A stretch of DNA of 25,262 nucleotides from Ignavibacteriales bacterium (GCA_007280825.1 QYQI01000117.1:1-25262), one strand, 5' to 3'; shown: positions 1 to 8,743, numbered from the stretch's first letter. Made by a program: numbers and translations. Notes: generated by a model not told the origin, from the sequence alone.

Positions 1-1051
1 CGCACCAATCATTCAACTAATTTTTCTGGGTTACGCCGCAACGCTGGATCTCAATGTTGTTCACACAATATTTTATGATCAAGATAAAACAACTACCAGC
101 AGAAATTTTATTGAAGAATTTAAGAGCTCAGGATTTTTTCAATTAGATCACTATGCCGATAACTATGAAGATGTGCAAACATATATCGAAAAAGGAAAGA
201 GTCTTGTTGCAATTGTTATTCCCAAAGATTTTGAAAAAAAGATCAACCGGAGAGAAACCACACAACTTCAAGCAATATTTAACGGCTCAGACGGAAACTC
301 GGCATCAATAGCTGCCGGATATATTACAACTATAGCAACAACATTTTCTAAACAAATTGTAAAAGACTTTATTGATGTTAGCGGAAGAAAAACTTCCTCC
401 ACAGGAACTATTACCGCAGAAGTACGTGTGTGGTATAACCCCGAGCTTAAGACGAGAAATTTTATGGTGCCCGCAATTGTCGGCCTGCTGGTTAGCATTG
501 TTACATTAATTCTTACATCTCTTGCTGTGGTTAAAGAAAAAGAAATTGGAACGCTTGAACAATTAATTGTTACACCGATAAAACCACTACAACTGATTAT
601 CGGAAAACTTGTTCCGTTCGTTATACTTGGATTTGTTTCAGTTACGATAGTAATCATTGCCATGAATATAATCTTTGGAATTTCTGTAAGAGGAAGTGTT
701 CTGTTTCTTTTTTTCTCGGCGTTCCTATATATTCTTTCGACTTTGGGGCTCGGGTTATTCGTTTCAACTATTTCTAAAACACAGCAGCAGGCAATGATGA
801 TTGCAATCTTCGCTGTGTTAATGCCGATGATTTATTTATCAGGATTTACGTTTCCAATTGAGAATATGCCGGTCCCGATTCAAATAATCAGCTATGCTAT
901 TCCACTTAAATATTTTATCACCATCACACGCGGTGTAATTTTGAAAGGGAGCGGATTTGCAGAACATTGGATTGACATACTCGCTCTTTTTGCGATCGGG
1001 GTGTCAATATTATTTTTGAGTGTGTGGAGATTCAAAAAAAGGTTTGAGTAG
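1..1051 (+). CDS. ABC-2 type transporter permease, 5' end outside window
   Basis: Membrane subunit of an ABC-2 exporter of the YhhJ/YbhS/YbhR type, which exports drugs or other small molecules across the inner membrane with a separate ATPase. The frame is open from base 2, before the first possible internal start (GTG at 173). The upstream residues (APIIQLIFLGYAATLDL, then a VVHTIFYDQD stretch) match the end of the first membrane helix and the start of the large extracytoplasmic loop of this family, so the gene starts before the window. About 349 residues are visible: the extracytoplasmic domain, then five hydrophobic segments, with the family signature KEIGTLEQLIVTPI between the first two. 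It ends KKRFE and a TAG stop. The ATPase and membrane-fusion partners are presumably upstream. Substrate cannot be told. Confidence 0.9.
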   Translation, partial: APIIQLIFLGYAATLDLNVVHTIFYDQDKTTTSRNFIEEFKSSGFFQLDHYADNYEDVQTYIEKGKSLVAIVIPKDFEKKINRRETTQLQAIFNGSDGNSASIAAGYITTIATTFSKQIVKDFIDVSGRKTSSTGTITAEVRVWYNPELKTRNFMVPAIVGLLVSIVTLILTSLAVVKEKEIGTLEQLIVTPIKPLQLIIGKLVPFVILGFVSVTIVIIAMNIIFGISVRGSVLFLFFSAFLYILSTLGLGLFVSTISKTQQQAMMIAIFAVLMPMIYLSGFTFPIENMPVPIQIISYAIPLKYFITITRGVILKGSGFAEHWIDILALFAIGVSILFLSVWRFKKRFE

Positions 1052-1328
1052 AACGAATTTTTACATGTTAATTAGTGAAGCGTAAAAATATAGTTGTAGC
1101 TCAAGCCATCACTTTGATTAGACTGCTGGTTTTGGATAACCACAACGGGAAAAAGATCATGCAATTGTTGTCGAAATTAAATTTAATGCAGATCAGTTTA
1201 AAATAATAATTATTGTATGTGCATTTTTTTCGGTATTTTAATTCAGCATTATGAAATTTACTTCAGATAATTATTTTTACAAAGATAATTTCCTTTACTC
1301 GTATCCATTAATTAACAGGAGGTAGATT

Positions 1329-1919
1329 ATGAAAAAATCTTTTACACTTTTTACAATCGTTTTATTGCTTCTAGGTGCAGCAGCCTGTAGTGTTCAAGCT
1401 CAATATGCTACTAAGGGAGCTACTGAAATTGGCGGTTCCGTATCTTATTCGAGCACCACCCAGGTCGCTAATGGTACTGCGGCTAGTAATTCAACATCGC
1501 TCTTTAGCTTTATGCCGTATGCAAATTATTTTATTACAAATGGTTTTTCATTGGGAGTGAGCCCGGGAATTAATATATTCAAAGCAGCCGGCTCAACATC
1601 ATCAACTACATATTTATTATTAGCTATCGTTCCTGGTTATACGTTTTCAACTAAAAGCAATATATTCCCATTCATAGAAGGTGTGGTGGGCTATGGTGCA
1701 ATTACGACCTCAGGCAGCAGCTCTACAGATGTAAGCGGTATTAGTTTCGGTGGGAAAGGCGGTATTAAGGTGCTTGTTGGTCAAAGCGGATTGTTTAGTG
1801 CCGGGCTTTCTTATATGCTTATCACATTGAACCCCAAAAATCCTCCGGCAGGTGCTGATAAAAGGAATGGTTTTGATAATTTCGCATTATCTCTAGGATT
1901 TTCTGTATTTATTCAATAA
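1329..1919 (+). CDS. outer-membrane beta-barrel protein (small porin-like)
   Basis: A 196-residue protein with an N-terminal signal peptide (hydrophobic core about residues 6-19, probable cleavage after VQA at residue 24). The mature part consists of alternating polar/hydrophobic strands rich in Ser, Thr and Gly, including PYANYFITNGFSLGVSPG and FPFIEGVVGYG, and ends in a strand LSLGFSVFIQ. This is the pattern of the small OmpA/OmpW-like outer-membrane barrels common in Bacteroidota. Cys20 sits in LGAAAC and could be read as a lipobox, but the VQA-Q site fits a normal signal peptide better. The start is supported by a near-perfect Shine-Dalgarno AGGAGGT at 1317-1323, stronger than those of most genes here. 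A 12-bp hairpin follows the stop, so it is probably monocistronic. Function beyond barrel is unknown. Confidence 0.75.
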   Translation: MKKSFTLFTIVLLLLGAAACSVQAQYATKGATEIGGSVSYSSTTQVANGTAASNSTSLFSFMPYANYFITNGFSLGVSPGINIFKAAGSTSSTTYLLLAIVPGYTFSTKSNIFPFIEGVVGYGAITTSGSSSTDVSGISFGGKGGIKVLVGQSGLFSAGLSYMLITLNPKNPPAGADKRNGFDNFALSLGFSVFIQ

Positions 1920-1928
1920 CAATTATAG

Positions 1929-1957
1929 ATTCGGCATATCGAATAGATATGCCGAAT
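1929..1957 (+). terminator. hairpin after the beta-barrel gene
   Basis: Perfect 12-bp inverted repeat ATTCGGCATATC / GATATGCCGAAT with a 5-nt loop, starting 9 nt after the stop codon at 1919. The following CCCTTTGCG is only weakly T-rich, so it may be a leaky terminator or a 3' stabilising stem. Confidence 0.6.
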
Positions 1958-2064
1958 CCCTTTGCGACATAACTTCTTATAACGTTTATTAAACAGTATT
2001 CACTAACAGAGTATTAGACTTTTCAATTATTGATTTAATTTGTCCAAATTTAATGGAGGTTATT

Positions 2065-2139
2065 ATGAAAAGAATTTCTTTTTTTCTTTTTACTTTATTG
2101 CTATTATCCCTAATTGCATGCAGTTGTACTATTCTATAA
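2065..2139 (+). CDS. 24-residue lipoprotein-like peptide
   Basis: A short reading frame encoding 24 residues, beginning MKRISFFLFTLLLLSLIACS and ending CTIL. It has a GGAGG Shine-Dalgarno (2055-2059) six bases before the ATG, a charged N-terminus, a hydrophobic core and a lipobox LIAC at residues 16-19. If processed by lipoprotein signal peptidase the mature product would be a six-residue lipopeptide. The leader resembles that of the barrel protein just upstream (MKKSFTLFTIVLLLLGAAAC), so it may be a decayed or truncated relative. Small lipoproteins such as entericidins and lysis proteins have similar layout, but no homology is claimed. It may not be translated; the case rests on the ribosome site, lipobox and terminator context. 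Confidence 0.45.
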   Translation: MKRISFFLFTLLLLSLIACSCTIL

Positions 2140-2175
2140 TTCTAATGGAACTGAAAGTAGAATATTTCACAAAAA

Positions 2176-2203
2176 AAAGAGGGCGGTCATTACCGCCCTC
2201 TTT
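2176..2203 (-). terminator. bidirectional rho-independent terminator
   Basis: 12-bp stem AAAGAGGGCGGT / ACCGCCCTCTTT with CATT loop. On the minus strand it is followed by an uninterrupted run of eight T (the A run at 2171-2178), a strong terminator for the gene ending at 2225. On the plus strand TTTG follows, so it can also stop transcription from the 2065 side. Confidence 0.9.
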
Positions 2204-2224
2204 GTAAGAAACCAATCTCAAAAA

Positions 2225-5200
2225 TTATTTAATCAGCATTAATTTTTTTGAACTGGAAAAATCGTTTGCGGTAATCCGGTAAACATAAACGCCGCTTGCA
2301 AAATTAGAAGCGTTCCAATTATACTTATAGCTTCCCGCATCGAGCTCGTCATTAACGAGTGTAGAAACAACTCTTCCAAGCGGATCGAAGATTTCTAATT
2401 TAACTCTGCTGCGTTGCGGTAAAGAAAATTTTATTGTAGTCTCTGGATTAAACGGATTAGGAAAATTTTGAGACAAACTGTAATCGGCAGGTAATGTATT
2501 TTCTTTTTCAACGGCGGTTGCGCCATCCTGAATTTTTAAGTTATCAAACGCCCAACCCCAACCGACCGCCGCCTCATCTGAATACAAGTGGAATCGAATA
2601 AAAATTACATCACCACGGCTGAATTTATTAATCATATTAATTTTATGGTAAACGTAATTTGAAGCGGTCGGATCTGTCCCGTTGGTATATAGTGAAAACC
2701 ATGGGCCGTTGGAAGCGCCAGGAGGCATTCCTGTAAATCTACAGTCATAACCATCTTCGAACGGAATCCAGTTTAATCCGTCCTTGCTTCCTTCAACAGC
2801 AACATAATCCCAAAAATTAGAACCACCGAACACAGAACCAGGGTCTCCGGGTTCTACTATTGCTATGTCGTAATATTCTATATAAGTAGGATTAGTTAAG
2901 TCGGAGATTTTAATTGGCACCAAAAGATTGTAGTAATAATCTGTTAATTCTGCATAAGGATGAGGAGAGTTAACCATTGAAGAAGAGAAGCCTTGAGGAG
3001 TTGAGATTGTAAATCCATTACCAACAAAATCACCATTATCTGAATCAAAGGGGTTTGAGTAAACAACTTGAGTTGCTTTTATATTGTATAGATCAAGACT
3101 TCGCAAAGATGATTTATAACCTCTGCCGGAACGATACGAAATCAACTGAATATTAACTTTACCAATTTTCGTAGTGGAAAATTTGAAAGCCTTTTCTTCA
3201 ACAGTAGTTGTTGTTAACTTGAAAATTTTTTGTCCGTCAATCATTACCAAAGTTGAATCGTAAACTGACCTCAATTTTGCCGTAATGTTGACGGCTTTAT
3301 CCAAACCCTGTGAGAGTGTAGTAATAATCGGGGATAAAGTAACAACTGGCGGTTGATAAACATATGAGTTCGGAAGTGAAATAGTAATAATTCCTCTACC
3401 GTGTGTTGCAAGAACTACTTGATCATCAACAATCTTCATATCCCAAATACATACGGAGGGTAAATCATTGTCATTGTTTGCCGGATGCCAGGTTGCGCCG
3501 TTGTTCGTTGATTCAAACAACCCTATCTCAGTACCCGCCCAAATAATATTAGTATTGTATGGCATAACTGCAACACAGTAAGTTGCAACATTTGGAAATC
3601 CTGTGCTGCTTGTAGAATTAGAGCCGAAGCCTGTAATATCTTGCCAAGAATTTCCAAGATCTGTAGTTCGTATAATTTTTGGCGCACCAGAAATTGAATA
3701 TGTAATGAATGCGGTATTCATTTCGGTTGGGTGTGTATCAATTCCCGTAATTGAACCAAGCACAACTCCCGAGGGACTAACCCCGGAGAAAGTTATTCCG
3801 CCATCCGTTGAAAGAAATAATTTACTTGAGGTTGAGTTAGTATAATAATAACCGGTCCAAACAATTTGTGGATCTGCAATAGAAATAGCAGCCGGCGTTG
3901 ATAACCCGCTATATGCCCAAGTTGTGTTTCCAGTTATTGTACTTTTTGCCCAAGATCCTCCAAAGTCTTCAGATCTCCAAACTCCCGAAATGCCGGTGGT
4001 GTAAATTACATCCGGATCGCTATTGGATTCAGCAATTTTTGAAATAAACGCACCCTTTCCACTACCGACATCATCAAGACCTTTTGTAGCGCTTTCCCAT
4101 ATTGTTCCACCATTAGTAGTTCTTCTAAAACCGTTGTACTGACTGCCTCCAATAATTTTGTCTGGGTCTTTATGATGCCACGCAACATCGAATCCGTCTC
4201 CGCCAATTACTTTTGTGTATGCGGTTGTTTTAGATGGATTTTGTCCTTTTGGTGAAAGCCAAGTCCCATTGTCTTGTGTTCCTCCTATGTATTCATTACC
4301 TCCCGGCTTTTTATCAACACCATAAAACTGTGTTGTGTTGTAGCCGCCGCTAAGAGCTTCCCGCCAATGTAAACCGTTATCAGTTGAAACTGCAACGCCG
4401 CCGTCATTTCCATTTAGAATCCAGAACGTTCCCGGCGAAGATGCAAGCGGAACGGGTACAATACTGTGTTGATCAACATGAATGTATGCCGGTCTTGGGG
4501 TTTGACTTTGATACTGATTATAACCGTCTGTTACGTGCGAAAAGTTTGCAAGACGAAGAGGACTATCTCCGTATCTGATTCTTAAAATGGAAGAAGGCAA
4601 TGTATTTGCGTTCCATGTTCCCGAAGCTAATATTGGCCACATTGACCAGATGTTTTTATAAACAATCCCGTTTGTTTTTGCAATGTTGGGATCTGGAGTG
4701 GTTGCGTTGTAATCAATTGCATTGATGGATAGATATTCTCTTCCAAGATTATTATCATCATAAGTTATAAGATCAAATGCACCATCATCTTTCCAGTCCC
4801 TGAAAGAAATCATAATTTGTTTGTTATTTGTAATATCCCAGGCTTGAAAAGGGACGGTTACATAATCTCTATATTTATACGAAGCGTCTGTATCTCTAAA
4901 AAATCTATGTGCCTTCTGAGATTTGCCGGGACCAAATCTTAACTCTACGGCAACATAGTCGTTATCTGTAACGTTGAACATGTTCGAATAAATGTTATGG
5001 TTGGCATCTGCAAATGGAGCGAAATTATAAAGATTAACGCCCTTTCCAATTCCACCGCCTCTATATGGTCCACCCCAATTAACAAACGATAAAAAAGTAC
5101 TTGTGTTGGATTCATCAATTCCAAGAACCTCTTTAGTAGAACCGGAACCTGTTATTTGTGCTTTCCAAAGATCTATTCCTCCAAAGAAAACAGTCTTCTC

Positions 5201-6382
5201 GTCCAATGGATTAACGGCGATTGTGTTGTCGTACCATCCCTGTGATTGCAGCCAATTCTGTGTTTTACCGTCGGTTGAATTTACTAACAACCACGTTGCA
5301 GCTTTATCTTCTGAGACATATAAACCTGAGCCGGCGGTAGTTTGTGCGCTTGCGTAAATGTAATTTGAATTTTTACTTGATACAGCAATTTCAATTCTTC
5401 CGGTTGTAATAAGTCCGGTGCTGGATTTTGTCCAATTCAATCCGCGGTCAGTAGACTTGTAAACGCCGTCATTATTTACGGCACAATACTGAATTGAAAA
5501 ATCAGAAGGATCTGCTTTCAAATCTTGAACTCTGCTGGAACCCTTGCTTAGAACTCTTGTCCACGACGCTCCTCCGTTGGTTGATCTGTGAACTCCTGCC
5601 GGATTCGTTAAACTGTTTGGGCCCGAATTTGTGCATGCAAGAACCATATCCGGATTATTTGGGTCAACAATGATTCTGTTCACATTACCGAAATCAAAAT
5701 TAGCGGTAGAAGATAATTGCACCCATGTATCGCCGTGGTCTGTGGATTTAAATATTCCCGCACCGTTAACCGCATCGGCGTTATAGAATCCTTCTCCTGT
5801 TCCGCAATAAAAAATATTTAAATAAGACGCCCCTCCTTGTGCTAACACCGTAGTAGCAAGGTTTGGAAGATTAGTGGTTTTGTTTGTCCATGTTGCACCG
5901 GCATCGGATGTTTTCCATATCCCTCCACCCACAGAACCGGCGAACCATGTTTGGTTTGTAGCATCTGCGGGGTCAACAATAATTCCACGCGTTCTTCCGC
6001 TAACATTTCCCGGACCGCGTTCAACCCAGTTCAATGCGTTTGTTTTGTATAGCCTGCTTTGTTTCTCTGCTTTAGTCAATTCTTCCATTAAATAATTTGC
6101 AGAATATTTTGGAGCGCCCTCCCCATCTCTTGTTCTAATCATTTTCTGGAATTCAGCGAACATTTCGGGCTCGTCAAATTTTGTTAACCCCTTAATAAGT
6201 TTCTTCTTTTCGGAAAGAACTTCCTTCGTCTGTTTCTTGCTCTTTTGTTTCGCACTCTGATTTTCTGTTAACACCTGGTCGTCCGGAGAAACAATTTTTG
6301 TTTGTGCGAAAGCATCTGCAGAAGAAAGGGACAAAACAAGGGAAGAAATCAGAATTACAAACAGCCAATTTTGTTTAAGCAT
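2225..6382 (-). CDS. T9SS-exported surface protein with sortilin-like (BNR) propeller
   Basis: A 1385-residue secreted protein. Residues 1-27 are a signal peptide (cleavage after AFA), followed by a Lys-rich linker (42-65). From about 118 (WVERGPGNVSGRTR) to about 1050 there are many BNR/Asp-box repeats of the S-T-D-x-G-x-T-W type, for example STDHGDTW, STDRGLNW, SEDFGGSW and STNNGATW, as in VPS10/sortilin or exo-alpha-sialidase-like beta-propellers. A segment without Asp boxes (about 410-630) interrupts the propeller. About 1150-1290 is a jelly-roll/MAM-like module (FIRFHLYSDEAAVGWGWAFD). The C-terminal ~90 residues are a T9SS type A sorting domain (NFPNPFNPETTIKF to the terminal LMLIK). It is exported across the outer membrane and probably anchored at the cell surface or released. 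Ligand or enzymatic activity is unknown. The start ATG is preceded by AAAGGGGAC. It is probably co-transcribed with the lipoprotein gene 19 nt upstream. Confidence 0.9.
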   Translation of the reverse strand: MLKQNWLFVILISSLVLSLSSADAFAQTKIVSPDDQVLTENQSAKQKSKKQTKEVLSEKKKLIKGLTKFDEPEMFAEFQKMIRTRDGEGAPKYSANYLMEELTKAEKQSRLYKTNALNWVERGPGNVSGRTRGIIVDPADATNQTWFAGSVGGGIWKTSDAGATWTNKTTNLPNLATTVLAQGGASYLNIFYCGTGEGFYNADAVNGAGIFKSTDHGDTWVQLSSTANFDFGNVNRIIVDPNNPDMVLACTNSGPNSLTNPAGVHRSTNGGASWTRVLSKGSSRVQDLKADPSDFSIQYCAVNNDGVYKSTDRGLNWTKSSTGLITTGRIEIAVSSKNSNYIYASAQTTAGSGLYVSEDKAATWLLVNSTDGKTQNWLQSQGWYDNTIAVNPLDEKTVFFGGIDLWKAQITGSGSTKEVLGIDESNTSTFLSFVNWGGPYRGGGIGKGVNLYNFAPFADANHNIYSNMFNVTDNDYVAVELRFGPGKSQKAHRFFRDTDASYKYRDYVTVPFQAWDITNNKQIMISFRDWKDDGAFDLITYDDNNLGREYLSINAIDYNATTPDPNIAKTNGIVYKNIWSMWPILASGTWNANTLPSSILRIRYGDSPLRLANFSHVTDGYNQYQSQTPRPAYIHVDQHSIVPVPLASSPGTFWILNGNDGGVAVSTDNGLHWREALSGGYNTTQFYGVDKKPGGNEYIGGTQDNGTWLSPKGQNPSKTTAYTKVIGGDGFDVAWHHKDPDKIIGGSQYNGFRRTTNGGTIWESATKGLDDVGSGKGAFISKIAESNSDPDVIYTTGISGVWRSEDFGGSWAKSTITGNTTWAYSGLSTPAAISIADPQIVWTGYYYTNSTSSKLFLSTDGGITFSGVSPSGVVLGSITGIDTHPTEMNTAFITYSISGAPKIIRTTDLGNSWQDITGFGSNSTSSTGFPNVATYCVAVMPYNTNIIWAGTEIGLFESTNNGATWHPANNDNDLPSVCIWDMKIVDDQVVLATHGRGIITISLPNSYVYQPPVVTLSPIITTLSQGLDKAVNITAKLRSVYDSTLVMIDGQKIFKLTTTTVEEKAFKFSTTKIGKVNIQLISYRSGRGYKSSLRSLDLYNIKATQVVYSNPFDSDNGDFVGNGFTISTPQGFSSSMVNSPHPYAELTDYYYNLLVPIKISDLTNPTYIEYYDIAIVEPGDPGSVFGGSNFWDYVAVEGSKDGLNWIPFEDGYDCRFTGMPPGASNGPWFSLYTNGTDPTASNYVYHKINMINKFSRGDVIFIRFHLYSDEAAVGWGWAFDNLKIQDGATAVEKENTLPADYSLSQNFPNPFNPETTIKFSLPQRSRVKLEIFDPLGRVVSTLVNDELDAGSYKYNWNASNFASGVYVYRITANDFSSSKKLMLIK

Positions 6383-6401
6383 AACGTCCCCTTTAAATTT
6401 G

Positions 6402-6836
6402 TTAATTATTCTGTTTTAGCGTTGATGAATTTCTATCGGTCTTAATTTTAGAAATTACATTATAAACATACCCGTATAGTTTGCCGATTTCCTCGGTGGA
6501 AACGGTTCCGGGCGTAATTGCGACCTCAATCTGCGCATCATTTTTCCAACTCGCTAGACCACCGGCAACATTGTCCTCAAAAATAATTTTGCTCTCGCCC
6601 AGTCCGTAAATAAAAAAGCGTAGGAAAGGATTAGGGTTTTTGCTGGTGACCTTTGCTTTTTCTACAACCAGAGCGAATGAGTTGTCGGCGTTGTATGTAG
6701 TCTGAAATGAAACTCCAAACTTCTCCACAGATAGTTTATTAAGGACAATCTCTTTCTCTGCAAATGTTTTTTCGGATGAAGAGCAGTTAATCATAAAAAA
6801 AAGCGGGACGAATAGAGCAAAATATTTTTTAAGCAC
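6402..6836 (-). CDS. putative lipoprotein, function unknown
   Basis: A 144-residue protein that starts with a hydrophobic leader and Cys18 in FFMINCSSS, a plausible though imperfect lipobox (Asn at -1), followed by polar, charged residues. The rest is alpha/beta in character with no recognised motif. The ORF starts at GTG; no in-frame ATG lies upstream and the ribosome site is weak, so the start is uncertain. Its stop lies 19 nt before the ATG of the 1385-residue T9SS cargo, suggesting an operon and a possible shared envelope location. A good Bacteroidota-type promoter candidate lies at 6889-6919. Confidence 0.65.
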   Translation of the reverse strand: MLKKYFALFVPLFFMINCSSSEKTFAEKEIVLNKLSVEKFGVSFQTTYNADNSFALVVEKAKVTSKNPNPFLRFFIYGLGESKIIFEDNVAGGLASWKNDAQIEVAITPGTVSTEEIGKLYGYVYNVISKIKTDRNSSTLKQNN

Positions 6837-6888
6837 GTGAACTCGGCAGTTATGATAAGGAAGAAGTTTGTTCTTCTTCTTTTGGATT

Positions 6889-6919
6889 CAAAATAAGATT
6901 ATAGTTATTAAGAGACAAA
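6889..6919 (-). promoter_or_regulatory. Bacteroidota-type promoter for the lipoprotein/T9SS cargo operon
   Basis: Reading on the minus strand: TTTG (6919-6916), a 19-nt spacer, then TTATTTTG (6896-6889). The known Bacteroidota housekeeping pattern is TTTG-N19-TAnnTTTG; only one -7 base differs. The transcript would begin roughly 40-50 nt before the GTG at 6836. Confidence 0.5.
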
Positions 6920-7021
6920 GGATATTCAAGACAATTTCTTGCACGGTGTTTTAGAATACTAAGTTGAACGGCTGATATCAAAGAAGATCAATGAAGAGTA
7001 TAAAATTTTTATTGACAAACA

Positions 7022-7050
7022 AAACCCAACAACACGATGCTGTCGGGTTT
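7022..7050 (-). terminator. terminator of the ECF sigma operon
   Basis: On the minus strand AAACCCGACAGCA pairs with TGTTGTTGGGTTT (13 pairs, two G-T) around a TCG loop, then TGTTTGTC follows. It starts 16 nt after the stop of the DUF4252 gene. Confidence 0.75.
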
Positions 7051-7066
7051 CTCTTTGGTTAAAGAT

Positions 7067-7651
7067 TTATTTCTCTTTCTTTGCTTTTTCTAATCCGGGA
7101 ACGTGTAATTGTTCGGAGAGTTTTCCTATGGTGCTAAGATCAATATTACCGACGATATTTACAAAAGTTGCTTTTCCGGATTCATCGGGATTTTCTTTAC
7201 TCTTAAAAGATTTTTCCAAAGACACAATGGTTAATCCAACAAACTCATCGTTAACGCCTTTTTTAATATAAATGTTAGTATAGTTTCCTTTGCTGTTGGT
7301 GCGAATAATGCGGTCCCAATTTTTAGATTGCAGATTAATATCCATTGATTCAATAGCGGCTTCCATATTTGTTAACTCGCTCTTGGGAATTTTAAATTCG
7401 TTGACACGAACTAATTTTAGTCCGCCAAGTGCATCACCCAGTCCCTCTTTCTTATCTTCTGCAAGACCGGCAACCATTTTTAACAAAGGTTCTTCAAGAT
7501 AAACCTCTGTAATTGATTCTGCATTCTTTAGCTGTGCAAAATCATTGTAGTTAAAGTAACCCGGATATTTTGAATAATCTTCTTTCTGTTGAGCAAACGA
7601 GCCAACACTTAATACAAAAAAAAGAATGAAAGCTATTTTTAATGTTTTCAT
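7067..7651 (-). CDS. DUF4252-containing secreted protein
   Basis: A 194-residue protein with a signal peptide ending SFA-Q (residue 20). The body matches the DUF4252 pattern: an ITEVYLEEPLLKM stretch, a central region with conserved KNWDRIIRTNSKG, then IYIKKGVNDEFVGLTIV and the characteristic end ATFVNIVGNIDLSTIGKLSE. DUF4252 proteins are periplasmic or envelope proteins of Bacteroidota, usually encoded with an ECF sigma factor; their biochemical role is not established. The ATG overlaps the anti-sigma candidate's stop by 4 bp (7648-7651), so it is translationally coupled as the last gene of the sigma operon. It may be the operon's effector or part of its sensing arm; this is inference. Confidence 0.85.
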   Translation of the reverse strand: MKTLKIAFILFFVLSVGSFAQQKEDYSKYPGYFNYNDFAQLKNAESITEVYLEEPLLKMVAGLAEDKKEGLGDALGGLKLVRVNEFKIPKSELTNMEAAIESMDINLQSKNWDRIIRTNSKGNYTNIYIKKGVNDEFVGLTIVSLEKSFKSKENPDESGKATFVNIVGNIDLSTIGKLSEQLHVPGLEKAKKEK

Positions 7652-8214
7652 TTTGTTTCTCCTTCAAATAAGTTGTTTACAATTCCAATTCCATTATTAA
7701 TGGGTTTAGCAACACGCTCACCCATTATTTCATTTTCAAGCGTTGTTTGAGTTTGCTTAAAAAACTTTCCTACAATAGCAAAAGCTTTGCGGGCTTGTTG
7801 ATCGGCATCGTTTATTTCAGTTTGAGAATAATGATAATTGAGTTGAGCCGGTTTGTTAACAATAAGCGCTGTAACAATTGCTGTAATTAAAATGATTGTT
7901 GTTACAGCCGAGATAATCGGCCGCGAGAAAACCGTAGAATAAAGATCGAATAAAAAAGAGGTTCTGTTTTTAGATGCGGGGAGACTCTTTCTGATAACGT
8001 TTCTAATTAGATCGTCCGGATATTCTTCTTCGCGAAGCACGTCAACTTCTTTTGCAGTTTGTTTGTATGAATAGAGCGCTGCGCGTATTTCCGGATTTTG
8101 TGCTGCTGCCCGCATAACAATAAATTTATTCTTCAAGGATGCATCTTCATAAGCAACAGAAATTATTTTATTTATCATATCTTCGTTTAACTCAAATGAT
8201 TTCTTGCGGCTCAT
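7648..8214 (-). CDS. membrane anti-sigma factor candidate
   Basis: A 188-residue protein with about 98 cytoplasmic residues, one membrane helix (about 99-119) and a periplasmic tail of about 70 residues. This is the topology of membrane anti-sigma factors. There is no zinc-binding HxxxCxxC motif, so the call rests on position and topology. Its start overlaps the sigma gene by 23 bp and its end overlaps the DUF4252 gene by 4 bp, indicating tight coupling. A good ribosome site (AAAGGAAT) precedes the ATG at 8214. The N-terminal residues would bind the sigma factor at the inner membrane. It could instead be an accessory membrane protein of the operon. Confidence 0.65.
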   Translation of the reverse strand: MSRKKSFELNEDMINKIISVAYEDASLKNKFIVMRAAAQNPEIRAALYSYKQTAKEVDVLREEEYPDDLIRNVIRKSLPASKNRTSFLFDLYSTVFSRPIISAVTTIILITAIVTALIVNKPAQLNYHYSQTEINDADQQARKAFAIVGKFFKQTQTTLENEIMGERVAKPINNGIGIVNNLFEGETK

Positions 8215-8725
8215 ATTCCTTTAACTCCTCTTGCAATTTTTTTCTAGCTCTTAGAAGATAAACTTTAACTGAATTAATCGGCAGATCCAGCGCCTTGCTA
8301 ATTTCTTTGTATTTCATTTCTTCGATTTCGTATAGAACAAAGACGCTTCTTAAATTTTCCGGCAATCGTTGAATTGCCTCTTTAACTTTTGACGCGATCA
8401 TTTTAAAATGTGTTATTAAATATGGATTTTCAGAATTATGATTTTTGCTGTATGTATCTTCAAAGAATTCATCTATCACAAACTCCCGGTTTACCGCAAC
8501 TGTACGTTTTCGTAAATAATCTATACATAAATTGTTGGTTGTCTTTATGATCCAAGTTTTAGCCGCAAGTATGTTGAACTTATCAATGTTTTGCCAAATT
8601 CGAATCATTACCTCCTGCGTAACGTCATCAGCATCCATTCTGTTCTTCAGCATATAAAGCGAGTAAGTATAAATTTTATTTTTATACTGCTTAATTAGAA
8701 AACGATATCTCTGTTCTGCAAACAT
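8192..8725 (-). CDS. ECF-family RNA polymerase sigma factor
   Basis: A 177-residue sigma-70 family factor. Sigma region 2 is at about 8-75, including DADDVTQEVMIRIWQNIDKF (31-50), which binds core polymerase and the -10 element. Region 4 is at about 112-168 (LPENLRSVFVLYEIEEM, then KEISKALDLPINSVKVYLLR), the helix-turn-helix for the -35 element. There is no region 3, as is typical for ECF factors. It is the first gene of an operon with a membrane anti-sigma candidate and a DUF4252 protein. The ATG at 8725 has a weak ribosome site, and a matching ECF-type promoter lies immediately upstream, so the factor probably activates its own operon. The stimulus is unknown. Confidence 0.95.
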   Translation of the reverse strand: MFAEQRYRFLIKQYKNKIYTYSLYMLKNRMDADDVTQEVMIRIWQNIDKFNILAAKTWIIKTTNNLCIDYLRKRTVAVNREFVIDEFFEDTYSKNHNSENPYLITHFKMIASKVKEAIQRLPENLRSVFVLYEIEEMKYKEISKALDLPINSVKVYLLRARKKLQEELKEYEPQEII

Positions 8726-8743
8726 TTATGATTTTCTATATTA

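Noticed and set aside
268..663. 131-residue minus-strand frame
   Set aside because: Lies wholly inside the ABC permease gene, with no family features or ribosome site; antisense shadow.
1381..1395. Lipobox in the barrel protein (LGAAAC)
   Set aside because: A normal signal-peptidase I site (VQA-Q) follows four residues later and a beta-barrel is not expected to be a lipoprotein; kept only as an alternative.
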